The notes beneath the pieces are model-generated. The model saw only the letters and a list, made by a program, of their open reading frames with translations. It was not told the origin of the DNA and made no database searches. The position numbers and the translations under genes were made by a program. This document shows, one piece after another, positions 1 to 10,300 of a stretch of DNA of 64,000 nucleotides (positions within the stretch are counted from its first letter, which is position 1; each line of letters starts with the position of its first letter). Source of the DNA: Acanthaster planci (lineage: Eukaryota; Echinodermata; Asteroidea; Valvatida; Acanthasteridae); contig NW_019091394.1 in NCBI RefSeq assembly GCF_001949145.1, positions 1,831,330-1,895,329 on the forward strand. Direction: 5' to 3'.

Positions 1-292
1 TTTTTTTTTTCTTTCTTTTTTTTTAGCTGGTTCGGCAGTTCAGCCGAACCAGGTATTGTAATCGTGCTGTTTTTTCTTTCCTTTCTTTTTTTTAGCTGGT
101 TCGGCAGTTCAGCCGAACCAGGTATTGTAATCGTGCTGTTTTTTCTTTCCTTTTTTTTTTTAACTGGTTCGGCAGTTCAGCCGAACCAGGTATTGTAATC
201 GTGCTGTTTTTTCTTTCCTTTTTTTTTTTTAGCTGGTTCGGCAGTTCAGCCGAACCAGGTATTGTAATCGTTCTGGTTTTTTTTCTTTCCTT
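1..292. repeat. Tandem satellite, ~69-bp unit with perfect hairpin
   Basis: About four units lie end to end with a period of 68-69 bp, running off the left edge. Each has a T/C-rich tract of 20-30 bases followed by a perfect 10-bp inverted repeat, CTGGTTCGGC then GCCGAACCAG, separated by the 6-base loop AGTTCA. A common tail GTATTGTAATCGTGCTG follows. Hairpins start at 27, 96, 164 and 233. The last unit degenerates into ordinary sequence near 292. No coding content is credible here. Confidence 0.9.
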
Positions 293-475
293 TTTTCCCC
301 TTCTTCTTCAGCCAAATTCTTTTACCCCTAAACTTCGGCACCTAAGAAAATCAGAACAATTTCAAACTTGGAGGATAGTTGTGTGATCATTCAAGGATGG
401 TCCTAGAAGAAAATCACAGTGATAACTTAGTAGTTTATTTATTATTGATTTTTTAAAAATTAATTTTCCCCCTTA

Positions 476-2040
476 GACTTTGTACACAGATTGCACACAG
501 TTTTCGGACTATCCTATATCAGGCTATGAGGGCGCTATTGCAGAATTACGGTCACACCTGCCTGGGCTTTCAATTTTCAACAAGCTGTCCCGTATTGAAC
601 CATGGATGGCGTTGTTGCACAACATAGGGTTTGTACACACATTGTCCCGCGTAATGCGTGAGCAGTCCTCAACTTCGACCGAGAATTACTACCAGAACAA
701 AGAAGAAATCAGACTAAATTTTCCCTTCCGTTCGATCACAAATGTACCCAAGTGTCCAAATATTAAATAATATTTCATAAGTTTTTCCCAGTTTAGACAA
801 AAATCACGTGACATGAAATTAAAGGAGCAGTTTTCCTGCACACGTGTTTCTAGCCCCTTGACTTTGTACACGTTTTTGAGCGACAATTTTGGTAACTTTG
901 CAGTGTTTGATCGTTCCCAAAGTGATAGCCAACAAAGACCCCGATGCAAGATTTATTGCAAAGGGATGACGTCATGATGACATCATCACCTTATTTTTAT
1001 ATTCATTTTTGAATATTTAATTTTTCCCCATAGGTTTTGTACACGTTTTTCTACTTAATAAAAGTGAACAAGTAGTCTTTAACTTTGGCGCAAGATTACT
1101 ATCAGAACGAAGGAGAATTCGGGTACTTTACGCTGTGTTGTTTTATTTGTAATATGCCTAAGAGTCCGAATATGAAGTAATATTTCATAAAATTGTTCAG
1201 TTACAGCGCAAATCACGTGACACGAACTTAAAAGAGCAGTGTTTCTGCAAACAAGTTTATAGCCCCTTGACCTTGTACACGCTTTTGAGCGACAATTTTT
1301 GTAACTTTGCAGTCTTTNCCCCAATGCAAGATTTATTGCAAAGGGATGACGTCATGATGACATCATCCCGTTTTTTTATATTCATTTTTGAATATTTTAT
1401 TTTTCCCCATAGGTTTTGTACACGTTTTTCTACTTAACACAAGTGAACAAGTAGTCTTTAACTTTGGCGCAAGATTACTATAAGAACAAAGGAGAAATCG
1501 GGTACTTTACGCCGTGTTATTTTATTTGTAATATGCCGAAGAGTCCAAATATGAAGTAATATTTCATAAAAATTGTTCCGTTTAAGCGCAAATCACGTGA
1601 CACGAACTTAAAGAAGCAGTGTTTCTGGAAACAAGTTTATAGCCCCTTAACTTTGTACACGTTTGTCAGCGACAATTTTGGTAACTTTGCAGTCTTTGAT
1701 CGTTCCCAAAGTGATAGCCAACGAAGACCCCGATGCAAGATTTATTGCAAAGGGATGACGTCATGATGACATCATCCCGTTTTTTTATATTCATTTTTGA
1801 ATATTTAATTTCTCGCCATAGGTTTTGTACACGACTTTGTACAAGTTTTCAAGGCACAATTTGAACCCTTTCGGACGTTTGATCGTTTTCAAAGTGACAG
1901 CAAACAAAGACCTTGATACAGAAATTATTATAAATAAATGACGTCATCATGACGTCGTCATGTGATTTACTCTTGTTTTTTTCAATATTTATTTCAGCCC
2001 CTTGACTTTGTACACGTTTTCAACCCAGCATTTGGGTTAG
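476..2040. repeat. Tandem array of ~380-410-bp units with CRE-like palindromes
   Basis: At least three clear units and one diverged unit share the landmarks TTGTACACG, a CACGTGAC-containing stretch, AGTGATAGCCAAC, ATGCAAGATTTATTGCAAAG and a block containing TGACGTCA followed by GATGACATCATC. The TGACGTCA palindromes lie at 967, 1347, 1756 and 1939. The unit from 1031 to 1409 is about 378 bp and that from 1409 to 1821 about 412 bp. The shorter unit contains the N at 1318 exactly where about 34 bases present in its neighbour are missing, so that N marks a collapsed gap. Reading frames in the block are short and differ between units. Confidence 0.85.
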
Positions 2041-2764
2041 TTTGAGAGCTTTGATCAACAATACTTATTTTGTTGGTAAAACAGTCCCGAAAAAGCTCTG
2101 TGTTTGTACTTGTTTACAAACACTTCTGTCTAGTTTTCCCCGTTTTTTTTCGTTTGTTTGTTTGTTTTACTTTCTGATGAAATTCCCACATTTGGCACGT
2201 TTCGGTCATGGGTTTCTTGATGATTGAGTAAAGCAGAACACTTTCTTGAAGTAAGGTTTTTGTTTTCTTCTAAATGACTTTTACAGACGATCTATGTTGG
2301 TCTAGTTTCCAGACCCGTCCACTGGGACAGATGTTAACAGTGTTCTTTGAATCGAAGAGTAAAAACCGCCCGAGCCACTCGCCCTCACTAAGGAATGAAA
2401 CGCCTGAGAAAGTGTCTATTTCGCACCTGGATGAGATGCCAGTCTATCTTATGTCGCTTCCCAGCTGTAATGCCCATAAGCTTACCCTCTGGTGGAGAGG
2501 GGACAGAAAGGGCAAGTGTCTACCAAATTATGAATTGCAGGTGGAATTTGAGGCCTTTGGTCATTGTTGAAACAATGTTGTTTTTTTGTTCGTGTTTTGA
2601 AGTCCAGCTGTACAGCTATGATTTCTGTTGTCCGTACATGCCAGACGCTTTTCTGGTTAGTAAAATTTAAGGTGCGTGAGACGAGTGTGACGCAGTGCTA
2701 TTACGATCGCCGGCCAAAAAACATCTTGAGTGTGTGAACTGAGTGAGAGCGTATGGTTGACCGG

Positions 2765-2998
2765 TAACAACTAACCATCTTGAGACCCCTGACGCAGCAG
2801 GTGGAGATCGGCCGGTAAATATCAGTTCCGGTTTGATCGGATCGAAATTGGCAAAACCAGAGCCAACAGATCCTAACTATACTGGTCCCGATTCCTGCAA
2901 CGCTCAGCCTGGAAACCGTCCTAAGATGGATCCCAGTGGGATAACCATGGCCGTACCCCCTGGGATTGAGGTTTCCCCTCTCGCTCCAATAACTTTGT
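2765..2998 (+). other. Coding-like GC-rich fragment, possibly transposon remnant
   Basis: One plus-strand frame stays open for about 75 codons from just after an in-frame TGA to a TGA at about 2998. It is richer in GC than its surroundings and in Pro, Gly, Asp and Ser (for example PEPTDPNYTGPDSC and PPGIEVSPLAP). No start codon or splice site places it in a gene. I do not recognise it. It may be a fragment of a retroelement open reading frame or a decayed exon. Confidence 0.25.
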
Positions 2999-3887
2999 GA
3001 GCTCGTTCACACGGGACCAACTCTTCGTCCGAGCAAGGCTACCACGGACCTATTTGTCGAGACATCCACAGAAGGTCAACCTTGATGCAGGACCTTTGCC
3101 CGCCACACGCGAGGAAGTAACCTGAGTTTATAAATGTTCTCGAAAGAACAAGTCTGTCTTTTTAGTAACCTTTTTATGCTGTTTAAAGTTAGTTTGGGAA
3201 CATACAGGCGAAGTTTGCTTTGAGGGAGGTCTGACTCTGAACATAAGAAATTGTTAACTGAATCGAGATCTCTGGTGTTTATTTTTCCTCTTGTAAATTG
3301 TGTAAATACCATTGGTGTAAATATAAATGTTCCAATATACTTCATGTTTCCCCTGTCCTTAATTTATGGTTTGTTATTTCAAAATAGCTGTGAACCTGGA
3401 GTCATCCCTTGAAAAGGTAGCCGGGAAATAATATTTTGCGTATAGTGATGACAGTGAGTCCCATGAGAACGGGATTTTGCCATACGTCTAAACGTTGTGT
3501 ATCTACGGATGGAGTCATTTGAAATATTAGATGTCGACACCCTTAGGATAATTTTCAGTTGTCTTAATCTCACTTCATTATGATTTAATTAATGGCACCT
3601 TTCTGAACCTGTACCGTCTCCCAAAGAACACGCCACAGGTGCACCCGATCAGACAACCCACTGCAGTCAATAAACGAGGCTTGTATGACACAACGCCAAT
3701 AACCAAAATATGAAAGTAATATAATCGTATTATATGATATGGAGGGGCTTAACGTCCAGCATGTTTTTCAGATAAATTAATGACAAATAATTTCAAAGAC
3801 TACTTGTTCAGGCAGAACAAGGGAAACGACAAAGATCAAAGAATAGAACAATGAACCCTCCATATAGCATATTTCCCTTACCCGAAT

Positions 3888-4050
3888 CAGGGGCGTCACC
3901 AGATCATTTTGAGTGGGGGTGCCACATGAAATTTGCCGACGGACCGTCACGCAAAACTAGTGTACTGTTCATCTTCATTCTCTGTTCTTTGTTTTTTATG
4001 TTGTCAACAAAAACTAACCAATGGGGGGGGGGTTGACCCCCGACTCCCGA
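3888..4050. mobile_element. hAT-like non-autonomous element fragment, copy 1
   Basis: The left end CAGGGGCGTCACCAGAT resembles the terminal sequence common in hAT elements. The interior, from the CCACATGAAATT block to the ACAAAAACTAACCAA block followed by a G tract, recurs in diverged form at about 31905-32108. The right terminus is not clear in this copy. It lies just downstream of the 3' end of the desaturase gene. Confidence 0.5.
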
Positions 4051-4156
4051 CACTCCATGCAAGCCAGCTTGAGCCTTATCGTCCCCTCATGTTTCCTATG
4101 AGCGACCCTGCAGATTGCTGCGGGAGCCATTTCGTCATTTCGCTTTACGAGCCTGG

Positions 4157-4162
4157 TTTATT
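4157..4162 (-). terminator. Poly(A) signal of the desaturase gene
   Basis: AATAAA is present on the minus strand about 67 bases past the stop codon of the last desaturase exon. It is the nearest canonical signal downstream of the gene, which gives a short 3' UTR. The cleavage site itself was not located. Confidence 0.6.
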
Positions 4163-4228
4163 AACCAGCGTTGGGTAGTCGCATTAGGCGCTAGGTTTTT
4201 TTCGCTTTCCTTTCCTCGCCAACGGCAT

Positions 4229-4387
4229 TTACCACTGCAGAGGATCTGGCGGGTTGTATCGCGGGCTGTGCTCGGTGTAGAACTGGGAGAACCAGCGGCG
4301 ATGCCCCAGGAGGAATTTGTCCTCTTTCACGAGTTGAGGAGTTTTCTTGTAGGTCTTGTTGGCCCAGATGAATACGTCTCCTTTAAT
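4229..4387 (-). CDS. nvd: nvd exon 7: conserved C-terminal block and stop
   Basis: The last exon has acceptor tttcctgtatctag and encodes residues 376-427, ending in TAA at 4231-4229. It contains [10 protein letters not shown] and [12 protein letters not shown], the conserved C-terminal signature of Neverland/DAF-36 proteins. The AATAAA at 4162-4157 follows closely. Confidence 0.92.
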   Translation of the reverse strand: MKGDVFIWANKTYKKTPQLVKEDKFLLGHRRWFSQFYTEHSPRYNPPDPLQW

Positions 4388-7300
4388 CTAGATACAGGAA
4401 ACACAGACATCATTCTAAAAGACGTACAATGAAAGGGTTATCACCTAGGTGGGTTTTGGCTGGCCGGATTTTCTTTCCAAACAAGATCCGACAGTTTCGA
4501 AAGAGGGCGCCCTCTATGGGAAACATTTTTCATAATTCCTTCAAAGGCTTTATAGAGTGGTTATAGAAATGAGTGTGTTAAAATCACCGATGATCGGCAG
4601 CGGATTTCGGAAGTCCAAGGTTCGAATCCACTCCGTCGTTTTTACTTGTTAGGAAGGAAAATGATTAACTTAATGCGGATAATCGATTAAGGCGTTGAAT
4701 ACACATTATAGATGGAAATTCAATGCGGACATAAAACGAAATCATTATATCATTTATTTACCAACTTGCATTGTAAACACATATTTCAAAGTGTTATGCT
4801 TAAAATGTAAGACAATTCAAGTAAATGCCTAGCAGAAAAGGTCACGGATTACTTTTCCCTTACTTTGTTTTTACCTTAACTTATTGCAAATAAATAAAAA
4901 TAAAAATAGGTTATTTGCATATTCAGTTATTCGAATCAATTCACAGCCTAAATCCCAGCCTACCTTAAGTCTAAGGATGGGTCACACGGTCATCCCCCCA
5001 GAATAGCAAAGAGGGAAAATCAAGACCTCCTCTGGTCAACGTGACAACTCAGTGTGGTCACTGATCAAAACTCAAGTTAAACTCAACGTGAAACTCATTG
5101 GAAATGGGTATGTAATTTGTGATTTGGATCAGCATACCCCGACAATGCCCCCCCCCCAATTTTCTCGACACCATACCACCGCCTGCTGGCTCTGTTTATC
5201 ACCCATTAGCTGGGAAATGAATTTACTTACGACCACATACGTCCAGTACAGCAGGAGTTTCATGAAGAGTCTACGAAAGATGCCAAAGACAGACGTGGAA
5301 CGCGAGTACTGCGAAAACACTATCTTTTGTCTCAGTGGTCCCACAGGCACAGCGCCCACCAGAAGGAATTCGTTGCCGAAAACGTAGGAGAGACCGGGCC
5401 CATACTGTGAGGAGATCAAAGCAGTGCCACCACGCGGTTACAACAGAGAGGTCTGTTACTTGATTCGGCAAATCCTGGGAGAAACGGCTACACAAACTTC
5501 CTTCTTTTGCACATAAAATCACAGCGTCAGTTCTAATTCCTTAGACCATCTGTGATTCATTTAATAGTCTGCTGACGACGGAGAGAATGTAATGTCTAAA
5601 AGGATGGGCATCCTTACGGTAGAGTCTTTTCTAAACCACACTAACCCATAGAAGAGAATCGCTACACTTACTCCCCTTGCCCGATTCACAATGCGAACCT
5701 TCAAATTAGGTCAAGGTTTTAAAAGTCTCCAAATAATTTTTGATTCAAGTCCCACACCAACAACCAAGGTGATATGCAGGGTAAAAAGGTCTTCTTTGGA
5801 GACTCTTTGTGTTGTACTGTATTTTATGAAAAACATAATCATATACATGGCGGTGATTAAAAACATTCAAAGCATATTTTTGTAGGGGTGACTGGTATCA
5901 CCTACCTGTGTAGTTGATTTTTGCTCTTCTGCGCAAATCTACGCCTGGCCTAAATTTTTAAATGCTCAAAAGTTACCTGTTCCTGGATGTTCCTCACAAA
6001 GGGCTTGGAGGAGTAGAAAGGTAACGTCTGCGAGTCTGAGATGGAGACGTGCTTCTTGGTCGAATGAACCTCCCATTTCACATTGATGAAATTCTTGGGG
6101 AAGATTTGCCTGTTGGAACAAAAACAGCACACACATGAATGGAGATATTTATATACTTTTATCGTATTGTTAAAATCTAAAGCAGTTCTACGTGAGACAC
6201 CATTGACAAGCATAGCATGCACGTATGTTCACCCCTTCCGCTTAGTTTGTGCGCATGCGCTAAATTTCGGCAAAGTTGAGGTCACTTTCTGTAGCTAGTT
6301 CAAATGGCGACGCCATCTAGCAAATGACTACACCAAACTCTATCTGCGGAGATCTTCCGCACTGTGTAAACTTTTGCTGAATTTATACCAGAGAAATATA
6401 ATCAGGCTTCAGATGTCATTTTGTGGTGTGTTTCTCGCTAATCAAAAGTGTTTCCAAGAGACCATAAACTGTTAGCACAGCCAAAGGCATGCTAACCTTT
6501 GGAGTAAAAATTTGCTTAAACTTAGTGACGTAACACTTGTGCGCGTGCAACCGTTAGCACAACCACGCCAATCACTGCCACGAAACTAGTGCTTAATAAA
6601 GGTTACCAAAATATTCGGATAAAGTTAGCCCGGTTTTTCTGCTAACCTTTAAGCAGCTCTGTGAAATTAGGTCCTGCTTGGAAATGGAAAACGTGTCGAA
6701 TAAGTACCGGTACTTGTTTCATAAGCGCAGCCATCCAATCCATTCAGCGATGTATCCAGCTGTTGGTGTGTATGTGTGTGCTTATACATGGTGCCTTGTG
6801 GGGTACCGGAACAATGGGAAGTACCCCACAAGGCCAGTTTTTACCTTGTGGGGTACCAAAATTGATACCGTACTGCAATTCGCGATTTTGTCCTTAACGA
6901 ACCTTGGGGTGAAATCTTTTGAAGCCGTTATAACCTTATACGCTCAATAGAGGCTTTGCGTGGTAGCCATCTTGCTGGGTAGTTCTTGTATTCCACAGGG
7001 TAACCTCCTTTGTGTTGTGCATACCCTGTCGAACAAAAGCACTGGCCTGCAAGATGGCAGCCATGCAAACCTCCAATAAGCTCGCATAAAATGTCTCACT
7101 GGGAGAATGAGAACAAAAAACCGGGCGAGCGAGCGAGCGAGCAAGCAAGCAGGCGAACAATCTGAATAATAATGATTATAAACAAAATGCAAAAAAAGAC
7201 GGTTGACTCCCCCCACAGGATGCTCTCATAAATCGAGGAGCGGAAAGGCAAGAAATAATAAATAAATCTAAAATGGTTTCATTCAATTCATTTATTATAA

Positions 7301-10300
7301 TTTGATTTTAAATCATTCATACCAATCAATCTGTCTGCACTTACGGTCCGTGGACATAATCCAAGTGTGTCGCATCACCACCATTTTCCACAACATCCTG
7401 AAGACATCAGAACATATTCAGTATTAGTGTGATCTCATGGAAGCAATCTTTTTATTTGTCAACATGCTGCAGTTTGCTCAAATGAGTATCTTTTCCTACG
7501 AACCAGCCTTGTTCCGAAACTGGATTTGAATCAATCTTTCAAACTAACCCAAGGCCTCGACGCCCAGCACGCGATCCAGCGCGGCAGCCGGGCTTCAAAA
7601 TTCGTTAACCGCTAGGGTCCATACGTACTGCGAAGCAGTGGCGTACCAACCCCCCCCATATTTAGTCACGTGCCCTTTCCCCTGCAGAAGTCAAGGCTTC
7701 AAAACGAGCGCGCTCTTTACGCAGAGTCCTTCTGTAATAAAGTCGTTACGGTACCGAACGTCAGAAATGCCGTTAGCGCAGCTAAAATGTATTCGATATC
7801 ACTCAAAAGGGAAAAACAATTTTCTAAAGCCATAAATATAGCATTCTGTTGGAAAACCTCTGCACAAATGTAATACATATCACAGATGTATACGTCTGGT
7901 TTCATGAACACCCCCCATAGAGTGCCATTATGATATCTTTTCTCCTGCCTTCCCCCTCCCCCCGCGCTTTTCAAATTTCCATGGCTGGGCAAGTCACCCC
8001 CATCACACACAACTCCATCCCAACAATGCCCCAGTTTTTCTGGCACAGATTTACGCCCCTGGTCACTCGAGAACACTAGCATACAGGCGGGAGGTCGGCC
8101 TTGTCACACGCTCAGCTCGGCCACACTCTGCATTTGACTCGTCGTCCCATCGACCATGTTGGACAGGACTGACCTCTCATCAAGTGCTTTGCTCTCGAAC
8201 GACCTTGCCTTGGCAACTACCGAACTAAAATCCTGGAAAAAAAAAGTTGGAGCACCTTGTGGAAAGCGCGGTGAGAAGATCCCCCTCTCCCGCATTCAAT
8301 ATTGCGGTGATTTCTTGGACCAAGATTCGGCCCAACCTATCCAATGAGAAGCAATATTGACAGGGGCGAGGGGGGAGGCATGTTCCAACGAGATTTGTCT
8401 ACTATTGAAGATTGTCGCTCTTTCAGTAACTGGTGCCCACGAAGAGAATTAATTCACCTGGATGTGGCAGTCTAGGTAAACCTCCCAGGTACCGTCTAAC
8501 ATCAGCTCCCCACTCTTGATTTTCTCCACCTCGGGCGGGTACCAGGACGGCTCTTCTCCCTCAGCGTGGTACCACAGCAGGATCAAATTGTTAATCTCCA
8601 AAGACCGGTAGGTTGGAACCTTGACAAAGTCTGGCACTGCGGTGACATGGAGTACCAGGGGGAATAAGATATAGACCATAATTTCAATTACAGGGTCGGA
8701 CCAGGATTTTCTGCTCGGGGGATTTTTGTTTGTACCGGGAGAGTACTGCATGCTGTCGCCGTAAGTGAAATCAGTTGATCCCTTGGTTTTCTTCTAAACC
8801 ATATACGACAATTTAGACAAGATTTATGCTTTCAAGTGGGATCTTCAACCTTCAGACGTAGACCTCACAGGCAATTAGTGGGGTTGAGGTATTCTGGATA
8901 TGCGCCTGATTGGTAACACTTTTATATGAAATAAAGCAACCTATTAAAAAACATCTGAAAGCGGGAAGCGCCACCCTATGCTATTAATCCATCCTACCAA
9001 TCCAACATTGTACACAGTCTTCTTTGAAATTGAACCTGCCCTCAGGCTACATTGATCACGCTTTGATGGTAAAATGTCCCTCAAAAAGTTCTTGCTCGCT
9101 AAAGTAAAAAAAAAGGGAATTTAAAAGTTAGTGAACTAGAAGCACTGGTCTCAACCCTACGAACCGGGCTTCTTCGGACCACTCCTCAGCTGGGGGAGGC
9201 AGACTCCGCCCCCTAAGAACTGGATTGTCACATGATCAGTCCTTTTGAACTTGACGCTCGTTGTACGTTTACGCGTGTCTGAAGTTTACATTCAATCTTA
9301 CATATGGTTTTTGTTTTTAAAACCATTAGAGATTCATGGCCCAGACGCGTCGGCCCACGTGAATTGAGCACATTACTAGGGAAAACATAATGTTTTTCGC
9401 TTATTCGTGTCAGAAATATCGATGTTTGGTTAGAACAGAACGTTTATCTTGCAACAGAACTGATCTTAAAATGACTAAAATGCAGTTTGAGGGGCTCGGT
9501 GTAGAAATGCAATTCACTGAGACGATATCGTATAAGTGCATGTCATTCAAAGCAGAATTATTCTACCGAAGCTTTACCTTTTTCTGCATAGCCGATCTTA
9601 ACACACTTGCCGTCCTCTCCTTGGTACGTCCAGCCGTGAAACGGACATTCTATACACTCCCCGGTCACTTTCCCCCCAACTGCCAGATTAGCGCCCAGGT
9701 GAGGGCAGTAGGCATCTACGATGTAAGCCCGGCCGCTCTCCCCACGAAACACAGCCAGATTCAAACCTGACGACAGTCAGAAACGTACCTTGAAATTGCA
9801 ATTAGCCTTATATTCCTATGTGTGCTCTTTGGATGACAGTATAGGGCAGCACGTATATGTTTCTGACACCCTTGTACCCATTCTGTTCCATTATTTTGCT
9901 TGTAGATATTTTGACCTCTTCTTGTTTAAAGTATGGAGAACCTAGGGGGTTTAATACAAACCTCCAAAGTGTAACACTAAGTCTGTCCCAAATTTTGATT
10001 ATGAGAGACGAAATTTCAGGCACTAGAATCTCTGGAATTCATGACGTACATTCTTGCTTGGTTTGAAGGGGGGGCAGTATGGTTATCGCCAGTGAAGTTA
10101 TCAGTGGTGCCGGCGTTAAGGTTCTATATGGTTTGTGAGCATTAAAAACTGGCCGTTCAGCTACGAGAACGACAAAGATCGCACTTGCACTACGTCCCAA
10201 CCCCTGCTGCGCTGTCACAAACAGGCCACATCAATTAACCACTTTTATCTCTACACCTTTGTTCTATAACTGATTTGAAAATTCAAAAATGTCAGTTTTT

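Noticed and set aside
1-292. Left-edge repeat array considered as a CRISPR array
   Set aside because: Units are contiguous satellite repeats without unique spacers, and the genome is eukaryotic.
9390-9770. Plus-strand frame of 126 codons
   Set aside because: It is the opposite-strand shadow of the Rieske exon of nvd.
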